A DNA stretch of 64,000 bases, from NCBI GenBank assembly GCA_000963575.1, contig CP011077.1, positions 3,162,001 to 3,226,000 of the forward strand, in the 5' to 3' direction. A program made the translations under genes and the position numbers. Source of the stretch: Klebsiella michiganensis. GTDB lineage: Bacteria; Pseudomonadota; Gammaproteobacteria; Enterobacterales; Enterobacteriaceae. Of this stretch, positions 1-7,264 are shown in pieces (within the stretch, counting starts at the first letter, position 1; every line of letters starts with the position of its first letter). Under the pieces are notes generated by a model. The model made no database searches. It was given only the letters and a program-made list of their open reading frames with translations, and was not told where the DNA came from.

Positions 1-371
1 ACCTTCCCTTCATCTTTCAAGCACTCAAGCGAATTTTTTAATACTGTTGCTGGATCGTATAAATGTTCAAGTACATCAGCAAAGATGATAAAATCGTATT
101 TATTCGTAATGTTAGAAAATACATTATAGTTATTGAGGTCTGCTACTTTGACATCACGATAGTGCTCTCGTGCAATAACTGCTGCATCGTCTTCGTATTC
201 AATCCCATCAACAGTACAGCCTTTTTCAGAAATCAGGAATTTCCCTAATGCACCTTCATAGCATCCGACATCCAAAACTTCTGAATTATTGTCGATAAAT
301 GAGGACACGACAAATAATGAATCTTCACTGTTTCCTAGTTGCTCTCGGCTATATTTATGATTATCAGTCAT
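1..371 (-). CDS. SAM-dependent methyltransferase, N-terminal part (cut by window edge)
   Basis: The reading frame is open from the ATG at 371 to the left edge, giving about 123 residues. The N-terminus reads MTDNHKYSREQLGNSEDS, followed by the class I methyltransferase motif I EVLDVGCYEGALG around residues 32-44 (SAM binding). An acidic motif II (VDGIEYEDD) and a later IIFADVLEHLYDP segment follow, typical of small-molecule or glycan methyltransferases. The gene starts 7 bp after the wzt stop, so it is co-transcribed with the O-antigen exporter. Methyltransferases in this position often cap the non-reducing end of the O-chain; that role is inferred here. Many such proteins are long fusions with kinase or glycosyltransferase domains, and the missing C-terminus prevents a decision. 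Base composition is AT-rich. Confidence 0.85.
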   Translation of the reverse strand, partial: MTDNHKYSREQLGNSEDSLFVVSSFIDNNSEVLDVGCYEGALGKFLISEKGCTVDGIEYEDDAAVIAREHYRDVKVADLNNYNVFSNITNKYDFIIFADVLEHLYDPATVLKNSLECLKDEGK

Positions 372-378
372 TTCAATC

Positions 379-1602
379 TCATTTATCTATTGGGGATTGT
401 AACCATTCATGCTCGATACGAAATATACCTTCACCTTCATAGTCATTGTAAACCGTGAATTTCTCTGCGTCGGTAATATAATCAAAACCAATCAAACTTC
501 TATCACCCATGAGCCCGACATCAAAGCTGTATGATCCTGGCAGCAATGGCAATGCAGGAATTTTATACTCTACTGTATAAATCCCTTTTTTATTTTCTAT
601 TTGGTAATTATCGAGCCCCGTATTAACCCCATACAAATATTTTCTTTCTGAGGAATATAATGCAGCGCCTACCATTAAACCATCAACGACCTGATCATTG
701 ACCTGATACTCAATCGTTAATGACAAATGCTCCCCTGTCTTCAGATAGTTTGTATCGATCTTGGTAGAAATTATTCTGGCAGGTGCTCCAGGTTTTTGCT
801 GTCGGGTGTCATTGCTTCCAGTGTCAGCATGCTGGATCTGATACATAAAATCATTGTACCGATCGCATACATCATTTGCTGATCCGGAGGCCCGTATCGC
901 GCCGCCATCAATCCAGATAGCCTTATTGCAAAACCTTTTTACTTGTTCTGGTGAATGAGAAACAAATAGTATTGTTGTTCCTTTATCCTTCAAAGCATTC
1001 ATATGCTTTAGGCATTTCAATTGAAATCTTATATCCCCTACTGCCAGAGCCTCATCAATAATAAGGATATCTGGCTGGATATTGGCAGCAACGGCGAAAG
1101 CCAGTCGCACATACATACCTGAGGAGTAAGTTTTGACTGGTTGGTTAATAAAGTCGCCGATATCGGCAAAACTGACGATATCATCATAGGTCGCATTGAT
1201 TTCGTCTTTCGTTAACCCAAGAATACTGGCATTCATGAAAATATTTTCACGTCCAGTAAACTCAGGGTTAAATCCTGCACCAAGTTCCAGCAGGGCAGCT
1301 ACGCGACCATTAACCTGAATACTTCCGGATGTAGGTGAAAGCGTGCCTGTAAGCATCTGTAAAAGCGTTGATTTTCCGGCACCATTTTTCCCCACAACAC
1401 CTACAGAATCCCCACGCTCTATTTTGAAATTGAGATCTTTCAGTGCCCAGTGCTCTTTGTGGTATTTTTTTACCTGCAGACCGCACATCTTCCTCAATCT
1501 ATTGACTATCGGACCAATGAGTCTGTACTTTGGATTATCATAGATAAAATAGCACTTACTAACGCCGTTAACTTCAACTGTTACATTAGATGACATCAGC
1601 AA
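379..1602 (-). CDS. wzt: O-antigen ABC transporter ATP-binding protein with C-terminal glycan-binding-type domain
   Basis: Nucleotide-binding subunit of the exporter that moves finished undecaprenyl-linked O-polysaccharide across the inner membrane. Visible motifs are Walker A GKNGAGKST (71-79), the signature YSSGM (159-163), Walker B ILIIDE (179-184, catalytic Glu184) and the H-loop His216. The ATPase part ends near residue 255. A further 150 residues follow, matching the Wzt C-terminal beta-sandwich that, in E. coli O8/O9a, binds the chemically capped chain end. The 407-residue length fits that extended class rather than the short Wzt form. The gene overlaps wzm by 17 bp. Met3 (1596) is an alternative start. 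The methyltransferase immediately downstream is consistent with cap recognition. Confidence 0.9.
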   Translation of the reverse strand: MLMSSNVTVEVNGVSKCYFIYDNPKYRLIGPIVNRLRKMCGLQVKKYHKEHWALKDLNFKIERGDSVGVVGKNGAGKSTLLQMLTGTLSPTSGSIQVNGRVAALLELGAGFNPEFTGRENIFMNASILGLTKDEINATYDDIVSFADIGDFINQPVKTYSSGMYVRLAFAVAANIQPDILIIDEALAVGDIRFQLKCLKHMNALKDKGTTILFVSHSPEQVKRFCNKAIWIDGGAIRASGSANDVCDRYNDFMYQIQHADTGSNDTRQQKPGAPARIISTKIDTNYLKTGEHLSLTIEYQVNDQVVDGLMVGAALYSSERKYLYGVNTGLDNYQIENKKGIYTVEYKIPALPLLPGSYSFDVGLMGDRSLIGFDYITDAEKFTVYNDYEGEGIFRIEHEWLQSPIDK

Positions 1603-2386
1603 ACCCTTTTTTTAGCTTCTCGAAACAATAATGTCCCACAGCAAGGGCTATTAATGAGCCACCATAGGATACAGCCACCGCTAATATTCCTGGTGTTTTG
1701 CCCCAAATAATGACATCCCTGGTTGCTTCGATAAAATAGGCTAACGGGTTAAGCATCAGTATAGGCTGTAAAGATTCTGGTAACGCTGTGCGAGGGAAAA
1801 ACAATGGGGAAGTGAACATCAGTATTGTTGTTAAAACTCCCGTAATCTGCGCAAGGTCACGCAAATAAACGCCTATAGAGGATAAAATTAACATCATCCC
1901 TACTAATGCAATAAAATACGGGAGCCATACTACAGGTAGCAATAGTAACGTCAAATGCACCTGATTCATTAATACGATACTGGCAACAATCAGGATAATC
2001 AAACTAACAAAAGCATGAAACAAACTACTCAGTAAGACGGTTACTGGTAATATCGAAAGAGGAAAAACTATCTTATTGACATAGTTTGCATTACTGGTAA
2101 TTAAGGTCACGGAACGGTTAAAACACTCAGCGAAGATATTAAAGACAACCATCCCTGAAAAAAGAATCACGGCAAAAGAAGCCTTATTCCCATCTTCGCT
2201 AACGCCCCATTTAGCTTTAAAAACGACAGAAAACACAAACGTATAGATAGCTAACATCAAGAGCGGGGTAAAAAAAGACCATCCCATGCCCATTACTGAG
2301 CCTTTGTAGCGGCTCAGTATGTCACGTTTCGTCATCTGATAAATTAATGTTCTATTATAGAATAGCTCGAATAGATATTTTTTCAT
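1586..2386 (-). CDS. wzm: O-antigen ABC transporter permease
   Basis: Membrane subunit (266 aa) of the Wzm/Wzt O-polysaccharide exporter, of the ABC-2 permease type. The N-terminal cytoplasmic stretch with TKRDILSRYKGSVMG (about 18-32) is the usual amphipathic start of this family. Several hydrophobic segments follow, for example near 37-57, 105-140, 145-170 and 230-250. It sits between rfbC and wzt and overlaps wzt by 17 bp, so the two are translationally coupled. Its presence means the O-antigen is made by the ABC-transporter-dependent route, so no Wzx/Wzy pair is expected for that polymer. Codon use is noticeably more AT-rich than in the colanic acid genes. Confidence 0.9.
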   Translation of the reverse strand: MKKYLFELFYNRTLIYQMTKRDILSRYKGSVMGMGWSFFTPLLMLAIYTFVFSVVFKAKWGVSEDGNKASFAVILFSGMVVFNIFAECFNRSVTLITSNANYVNKIVFPLSILPVTVLLSSLFHAFVSLIILIVASIVLMNQVHLTLLLLPVVWLPYFIALVGMMLILSSIGVYLRDLAQITGVLTTILMFTSPLFFPRTALPESLQPILMLNPLAYFIEATRDVIIWGKTPGILAVAVSYGGSLIALAVGHYCFEKLKKGFADVI

Positions 2387-2398
2387 GCAGTTTATGAC

Positions 2399-2947
2399 TT
2401 ACAGTAAGATGCTATCTTTGAGTTTTTTACCGATCTGGTCTTTTGCTGACAAGATGGTCAAATTATCTTTAATTGGCCATGCAATATTAATGTCAGGATC
2501 ATTCCAGAGAATTGAATGCTCAGCCTGTGGGTTGTAGTAATCTGTACACTTATACACAAACTCTGCTTCTTCACTTGTCACGTAGAAGCCATGTGCAAAA
2601 CCTTCAGGCACCCACAATTGGCGTTTGTTTTCAGCTGAGAGCAGTACCCCAACCCACATACCAAAAGAAGCAGATTTTTCACGAATATCGACAGCGACAT
2701 CGAATACCTCTCCGCTGACAACACGGACTAGTTTGCCTTGTGTATTCTCTGTTTGATAATGTAATCCGCGCAGTATGCCTTTTTTCGATTTTGAGTGGTT
2801 ATCTTGCACAAAATTACATTTTCGCTGAGCAACCAATTCTTCAAACTTTTGCTGATTCCAGGTTTCCATAAAGAACCCCCGCTCATCACCAAACACTGCG
2901 GGCTCAATTATTTTGACGTCTGGAATAGCCGTATCAATCACTTTCAT
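2399..2947 (-). CDS. rfbC: dTDP-4-dehydrorhamnose 3,5-epimerase
   Basis: Third step of dTDP-L-rhamnose synthesis: epimerises C3 and C5 of dTDP-4-keto-6-deoxyglucose. The 182-residue length is normal for RmlC. The active-site block KGILRGLHYQ places the catalytic base at His63, and the later segment FVYKCTDYY supplies the conserved Tyr. The cupin fold is supported by PEGFAHGFYV. It lies 3 bp after rfbD and 12 bp before wzm, in the same minus-strand operon. Rhamnose is therefore likely to be in the O-antigen repeat or its adaptor. Confidence 0.95.
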   Translation of the reverse strand: MKVIDTAIPDVKIIEPAVFGDERGFFMETWNQQKFEELVAQRKCNFVQDNHSKSKKGILRGLHYQTENTQGKLVRVVSGEVFDVAVDIREKSASFGMWVGVLLSAENKRQLWVPEGFAHGFYVTSEEAEFVYKCTDYYNPQAEHSILWNDPDINIAWPIKDNLTILSAKDQIGKKLKDSILL

Positions 2948-2950
2948 AAC

Positions 2951-3823
2951 TTATTTATACTCTTCAATATTATTGAGTGCTGCGCGCCAGTCTGAAGGTT
3001 TAATACCGAACTGGCTGTCAATTTTTTGGCAATTCAGCCTCGAGTTTGATGGTCGTTTTGCCCGAGTTGGATATGAGGAGCCTGGAATACTGTTCACCAA
3101 TGGTGCTACTTCTAAACAATTATGTTGTAGAGCGCTGGTGAAAATAGCCCTCGCGAAATCAGCCCAGTTGGTATGCGGAAGGCCAGAGAAATGATAGATT
3201 CCCCACTGAGGTACCTTACCGCTAGCGATATGATTAATTATCGAAATAATTGCACTTGCAATATCGCCTGCATACGTAGGGCCACCCCATTGGTCTGCAA
3301 CAACATTTAGCTCATTTCGTGTCTTTCCAAGACGAAGCATGGTTTTAACAAAATTATTACCATGTTCTCCGAATACCCATGCTGTGCGCATAATGATGTA
3401 TTTACTTGCATTTGCGGCAACCGCTTCCTCACCAGCAAGTTTGCTTTTACCATAGACACTTTGCGGAGCAGTTTTCATATCTTCTACATATTCGCTTTCA
3501 CCTTCACCATCAAAGACGTAATCAGTAGAAATATGCACCAGTACGGCACCATTTTGCTCCGCTGCGATAGCAAGATATTTTGGGCCGTCTGAGTTGATTT
3601 GATAAGATGCGTCAATATCATCTTCAGCTTTATCTACAGCCGTATGTGCCGCAGCGTTAAGGATAAAATCTGGCTTGAACGCGCTGACTTGCTCATTAAC
3701 TTGATTAGCATCACTAATATCCAGTTGATGACGGTCAACAGCTAAGAGTTCTGCTTTATCTTTTAGCTGTTCAACCAGACAGTGCCCTACCTGCCCATTA
3801 CAACCAGTAATCATTACACGCAT
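2951..3823 (-). CDS. rfbD: dTDP-4-dehydrorhamnose reductase
   Basis: Last step of dTDP-L-rhamnose synthesis: NAD(P)H-dependent reduction of dTDP-4-keto-L-rhamnose. It is a short-chain dehydrogenase of the extended type with a Rossmann motif TGCNGQVG (6-13) and the catalytic YxxxK at Tyr124/Lys128 in SVYGKSKLAGE. The HISTDYVFDG segment near 98-107 is the RmlD signature. Length 290 aa compares with about 299 in E. coli. It lies 9 bp after rfbA. The gene order here is rfbB-A-D-C, unlike the rfbB-D-A-C order of E. coli and Salmonella as I remember it. Confidence 0.95.
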   Translation of the reverse strand: MRVMITGCNGQVGHCLVEQLKDKAELLAVDRHQLDISDANQVNEQVSAFKPDFILNAAAHTAVDKAEDDIDASYQINSDGPKYLAIAAEQNGAVLVHISTDYVFDGEGESEYVEDMKTAPQSVYGKSKLAGEEAVAANASKYIIMRTAWVFGEHGNNFVKTMLRLGKTRNELNVVADQWGGPTYAGDIASAIISIINHIASGKVPQWGIYHFSGLPHTNWADFARAIFTSALQHNCLEVAPLVNSIPGSSYPTRAKRPSNSRLNCQKIDSQFGIKPSDWRAALNNIEEYK

Positions 3824-3832
3824 TTTTGCCTC

Positions 3833-4705
3833 TTATTTCTCGCCAACAAGTGACATCAGATACTGACCATAATCATTTTTCATCATTGGCTTAGCCAACC
3901 TGATGACATCTTCACTTGTGAGCCAACCATTTCGCCATGCAATTTCCTCAAGGCAAGCTACTTTCAGCCCTTGTACATCTTCAATGGTCTGAACAAAAGA
4001 AGATGCCTGATGCAGACTGGCATGGGTACCAGTATCCAGCCAGGCGAAGCCACGCCCCAGCAGTTCCACACTTAATAGCCCACTCTCAAGATACATTTGG
4101 TTTATCGACGTTATTTCCAACTCGCCACGATGAGAGGGTTTAACTTGCTTAGCAAATTCGACGACGCGATGGTCATAAAAATAAAGTCCAGTCACCGCAT
4201 AGTTAGATTTAGGTTGAGTAGGCTTTTCTTCGATAGAAACGACTTTATTATTGTTATCAAATTCAACGACCCCGAAGCGTTCAGGATCCTTAACTTGATA
4301 ACCAAACACTGTAGCCCCTTCCGGACGTGCAACTACCTTTTTTAGTGTATTACTAAAGGACTGGCCATAAAAAATGTTGTCGCCAAGCACAAGGCAACAC
4401 GAATCGTTTCCGATAAAGTCTTCACCAATAATAAATGCTTGGGCCAGACCATCTGGACTAGGCTGAATCGCATACTCAATGTTAATACCTAAATGACTGC
4501 CATCACCCAACATCCTTAAAAAGGAAGGGTTATCTTCTGGCGTGGTAATCACCAAAATATCCCGAATCCCAGCAAGCATCAAAGCCGATAACGGGTAGTA
4601 AATCATTGGTTTATCGTAAATAGGCAGCAGCTGTTTAGAAACACCAAGAGTAATTGGATAAAGCCGTGTTCCAGACCCTCCAGCGAGCACAATTCCTTTC
4701 ATCAT
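3833..4705 (-). CDS. rfbA: glucose-1-phosphate thymidylyltransferase
   Basis: First step of the rhamnose pathway: joins dTTP and glucose-1-phosphate to give dTDP-glucose. The nucleotidyltransferase signature GIVLAGGSGTRLYPIT is at residues 4-19 and the metal-binding Asp109 sits in LVLGDNIFYG. EEKPTQPKSNYAVTGLYFYD and GRGFAWLDTGTH, further on, are hallmark RmlA segments. Length 290 aa is usual. It starts 10 bp after rfbB. The closest alternative, RffH of enterobacterial common antigen synthesis, is normally encoded in the wec cluster, so context favours RfbA. Confidence 0.95.
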   Translation of the reverse strand: MMKGIVLAGGSGTRLYPITLGVSKQLLPIYDKPMIYYPLSALMLAGIRDILVITTPEDNPSFLRMLGDGSHLGINIEYAIQPSPDGLAQAFIIGEDFIGNDSCCLVLGDNIFYGQSFSNTLKKVVARPEGATVFGYQVKDPERFGVVEFDNNNKVVSIEEKPTQPKSNYAVTGLYFYDHRVVEFAKQVKPSHRGELEITSINQMYLESGLLSVELLGRGFAWLDTGTHASLHQASSFVQTIEDVQGLKVACLEEIAWRNGWLTSEDVIRLAKPMMKNDYGQYLMSLVGEK

Positions 4706-4715
4706 TATTTCCTAA

Positions 4716-5804
4716 TTAATCCGCCAAACCTAAACGTTCACCCGCATAAGAGCCATCCATTACGCGCTGCCACCATTCTTGATTAGTTAAATACCAGTTC
4801 ACGGTTTTTCTTATTCCTGATTCAAATGTTTCAACCGGTACCCAACCTAAATCTTGTTTGATTTTACTCGCATCAATCGCATAGCGCAGGTCGTGCCCCG
4901 GGCGGTCGGTAACGTAGGTGATAAGCTCTTCAAAGTGTTCAATATTCCCAGGCTTAGCTGCAACAACTTCATCCAGGATGGAACATATTGTCTTGACGAC
5001 TTCTATGTTTTTACGCTCATTGTGGCCACCAATATTATAGGTTTCCCCAACAGCTCCTTCCGTTACGACTTTATAGAGCGCACGAGCATGGTCCTCTACA
5101 TACAACCAATCGCGAATTTGCTCCCCGTTGCCATATACCGGCAGCGGTTTACCCGCCAGCGCATTCAATATGATCAGAGGAATCAGTTTCTCAGGGAAAT
5201 GATAAGGACCATAATTGTTAGAGCAGTTGGTTACGATTGTCGGGAAATTATAAGTCCGACGCCAGGCACGGACTAAATGATCGCTCGATGCTTTAGAAGA
5301 CGAATATGGACTACTTGGGGCGTAAGGCGTTTCTTCAGTGAACAGAGGAAGCTCAGCCCCCGCAGACACTTCATCCGGATGCGGCAAATCGCCGTACACT
5401 TCATCCGTTGAGATATGGTGGAAGCGGAATGCTGCCTTGCCCGCTTCATTCAGAGACATCCAATATTTTCTGGCCTCTTCCAGCAAGACATAAGTACCAA
5501 TGATGTTGGTCTCAATGAAAGCAGCAGGCCCGGTAATGGAGCGATCAACATGACTTTCTGCGGCGAGGTGCATCACCGCATCTGGCTGATGGGTTGCGAA
5601 AACACGAGCAATTGCTTCGCTGTCACAGATATCCGCTCGCTCAAACACATAACGTTCGCTGTTTTCGACGTCAACCAGGGACTCCAGGTTACCTGCATAG
5701 GTTAACTTATCAACATTGATTACAGAGTCTTTAGTATTATTAATGATGTGACGAACAACAGCAGAACCGATAAAGCCTGCTCCGCCAGTGACAAGAATTT
5801 TCAC
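4716..5804 (-). CDS. rfbB: dTDP-glucose 4,6-dehydratase
   Basis: Converts dTDP-glucose to dTDP-4-keto-6-deoxyglucose; first gene of the O-antigen operon. I chose the GTG at 5804 as start because the protein then begins VKILVTGGAGFIGS like its relatives and is 362 aa, close to the 361 of E. coli. A GGGA-type ribosome site lies just upstream, whereas an in-frame start at 5849 would add 15 residues not seen in the family. With this start the Rossmann motif is at 7-13, the catalytic Thr-Asp-Glu at 133-135 and the YxxxK pair at Tyr167/Lys171. About 380 bp of leader containing a JUMPstart lies upstream. Confidence 0.93.
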   Translation of the reverse strand: MKILVTGGAGFIGSAVVRHIINNTKDSVINVDKLTYAGNLESLVDVENSERYVFERADICDSEAIARVFATHQPDAVMHLAAESHVDRSITGPAAFIETNIIGTYVLLEEARKYWMSLNEAGKAAFRFHHISTDEVYGDLPHPDEVSAGAELPLFTEETPYAPSSPYSSSKASSDHLVRAWRRTYNFPTIVTNCSNNYGPYHFPEKLIPLIILNALAGKPLPVYGNGEQIRDWLYVEDHARALYKVVTEGAVGETYNIGGHNERKNIEVVKTICSILDEVVAAKPGNIEHFEELITYVTDRPGHDLRYAIDASKIKQDLGWVPVETFESGIRKTVNWYLTNQEWWQRVMDGSYAGERLGLAD

Positions 5805-5891
5805 AATAGTTTTCCCGCGATATATTTTGCTTGAACTGTGTCTTAACAACGAAAAGCCAGGAGGTGCTTCCTATTTACTGCCCTTAGCTAC

Positions 5892-5930
5892 AGCCATGCT
5901 ACCGCCCCTGGCTCAACAGCTACCAGTGCA
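5892..5930 (-). promoter_or_regulatory. JUMPstart/ops element of the O-antigen operon
   Basis: On the minus strand the segment contains GGTAGCTGTTGAGCCAGGGG followed by GGCGGTAGCATGG, the conserved JUMPstart leader found before enterobacterial polysaccharide operons. Its core ops sequence (5906-5895) recruits RfaH to paused RNA polymerase and lets transcription run through long operons. The usual ops core ends GCGTG; here it reads GCATG, one base different. It lies about 90 bp upstream of the rfbB start in the transcribed leader. Confidence 0.85.
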
Positions 5931-5950
5931 CTGTACAACATAGGCGATAG

Positions 5951-5966
5951 CGTACCTTCCGGTACG
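5951..5966 (-). repeat. short perfect hairpin ahead of the JUMPstart
   Basis: The 16 bp CGTACC-GGAA-GGTACG (minus-strand reading) forms a 6-bp perfect stem closed by a GNRA-type GGAA loop. It lies about 20 bp upstream of the JUMPstart in the presumed leader RNA. No T-run follows, so it is not a terminator. Its function is unknown. Confidence 0.5.
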
Positions 5967-6096
5967 GCATGTAAGAAATCACCACAATTTTCATATTTCA
6001 TACGACGATTCTCAAGGGAAAATTTTGGTCTATACACAGTAGCCAAAAAATGATAACCCTATGAAAATCTTGAGCTTCACTGTCGATTAATAAAGC

Positions 6097-6152
6097 AAAA
6101 CGGCGGCTTATCGTTCAACGTCTATCACACACTGAACGTTATGCCACCGTTT
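6097..6152 (-). terminator. long hairpin with T-run downstream of galF
   Basis: Two 20-base arms (6098-6117 and 6133-6152) match as an inverted repeat at 17 of 20 positions; one of the three differences still allows a G-U pair. The loop is 15 bases. On the minus strand the stem ends in GCCGCCGTTT and runs into TTTTGCTTTATT, so it can act as the Rho-independent terminator of galF and insulate the O-antigen promoter behind it. The stem is longer than most terminators. Confidence 0.6.
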
Positions 6153-6190
6153 ACCGCGCTCTCCTCCATGACAGCGACTTACAACAAAGC

Positions 6191-7090
6191 TTAGGCTTTG
6201 GCTAGAAGCTTCTGGATGCTCTCGCGAAACTTCTGGCCTTCCTTATGGTTACGCAGCCCGTACTGGACGAACGCCTGCATATAGCCCATTTTCTTACCGC
6301 AATCGTAGCTCTCGCCGGTCATCTGCATAACTTCTACAGGCTGAGTTTGGTTCAGCACCGCGATAGCATCGGTTAGCTGAATGCGGCCCCACGCGCCAGG
6401 CTCGGTTTTTTCCAACAACGGCCAGATATCCGCAGACAATACATAACGCCCAACTGCGGCAAGATCGGAGTCCAGCGTTTGCGGCTGGTCTGGTTTTTCA
6501 ACAAACTCAACAACCTGGCTTACCTGCCCTTCATTCTGCAGCGGTTCTTTGGTGGTGATCACTGAGTACGCCGCCAGGTCTTCATTTGGCATATGTTTAG
6601 CCAGAACTTGGGTACGGCCGGTTTCATTGAAGCGAGCCACCATAGCCGCCAGGTTGTAACGCAGCGGATCGGCGCTGGCGCCATCAAGCACCACATCAGG
6701 CAGAACCACAACAAATGGATTGTTACCAACGATTGGCTGCGCGCAAAGTATAGAGTGCCCCAGCCCAAGTGGTTGGGCCTGACGAACGTTCATGATGGTA
6801 ACGCCAGGAGGACAAATAGACTGGACTTCGGCCAGCAGCTGGCGCTTAACGCGCTGCTCAAGCAGGGCTTCCAGCTCGTAGGAGGTATCGAAGTGGTTTT
6901 CAACGGCATTCTTGGAAGAGTGGGTTACCAGTACGATTTCTTTGATACCAGCGGCAACAATTTCGTCGACGATGTACTGGATCATCGGTTTATCAACGAT
7001 AGGCAGCATCTCTTTAGGAATCGCCTTAGTTGCAGGCAGCATATGCATGCCTAAACCGGCTACCGGGATAACTGCTTTTAAATTAGTCAT
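6191..7090 (-). CDS. galF: GalF, UTP-glucose-1-phosphate uridylyltransferase homologue
   Basis: Non-catalytic or weakly active paralogue of GalU, thought to modulate UDP-glucose formation; it marks the boundary between O-antigen and colanic acid loci in enterobacteria. The start is the ATG at 7090: a GAGGTG ribosome site lies 9 bases upstream, and the protein then begins MTNLKAVIPVAGLGMHMLPA, matching E. coli GalF. A GTG 12 bases upstream is less likely. The second Gly and Arg of the nucleotidyltransferase motif are changed (GLGMHMLPAT instead of GLGTRMLPAT), the feature that separates GalF from GalU. Length is 299 aa. Confidence 0.95.
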   Translation of the reverse strand: MTNLKAVIPVAGLGMHMLPATKAIPKEMLPIVDKPMIQYIVDEIVAAGIKEIVLVTHSSKNAVENHFDTSYELEALLEQRVKRQLLAEVQSICPPGVTIMNVRQAQPLGLGHSILCAQPIVGNNPFVVVLPDVVLDGASADPLRYNLAAMVARFNETGRTQVLAKHMPNEDLAAYSVITTKEPLQNEGQVSQVVEFVEKPDQPQTLDSDLAAVGRYVLSADIWPLLEKTEPGAWGRIQLTDAIAVLNQTQPVEVMQMTGESYDCGKKMGYMQAFVQYGLRNHKEGQKFRESIQKLLAKA

Positions 7091-7119
7091 TCTTAGTCCC
7101 ACCTCTAAATGGTTGGAAG

Positions 7120-7148
7120 ATTATAGTCTTTTCGTGCTCTGATGCCAG
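7120..7148 (-). promoter_or_regulatory. sigma-70 promoter of galF
   Basis: On the minus strand a perfect -10 TATAAT (7125-7120) is spaced 17 bp from CTGGCA (7148-7143, 4 of 6 to TTGACA). Transcription would start near 7113, giving a leader of about 23 bases with the GAGGTG ribosome site in it. The -35 overlaps one arm of an inverted repeat. Confidence 0.65.
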
Positions 7149-7181
7149 CATGAATTTATTAAACGAATGATTCATGCTAGC
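7144..7181. repeat. inverted repeat overlapping the galF promoter
   Basis: GCCAGCATGAAT (7144-7155) and ATTCATGCTAGC (7170-7181) pair over 12 positions with a single G-U, loop 14 bases. It lies downstream of wcaM and covers the galF -35. It could be the 3' end hairpin of the colanic acid transcript or an operator for galF. No T-run follows on the minus strand. Confidence 0.5.
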
Positions 7182-7264
7182 GCCACAGAAGTGCAAACGA
7201 AATATGCCGGCAGCGCTATTTTCGCGCCTGTTGACTCAGAATTGTCGTAAAAGGGCTTGCATTA

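Larger units (their letters stand above)
5805..6190 (-). other. galF-rfbB intergenic region (O-antigen operon leader)
   Basis: A gene-free stretch of 386 bp. Read on the minus strand it contains, in order, the galF terminator hairpin (6152-6097), an AT-rich segment (about 6095-5975) where the rfb promoter should lie, a small hairpin (5966-5951) and the JUMPstart/ops element (5930-5892). I looked for a sigma-70 promoter. The best pairs on the minus strand (TTATCA and TATAGA spaced 16 bp in the 6053-6026 area, or TTGAGA near 6016 with a poor -10) are too weak to call. No open reading frame of note is present. Confidence 0.7.
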
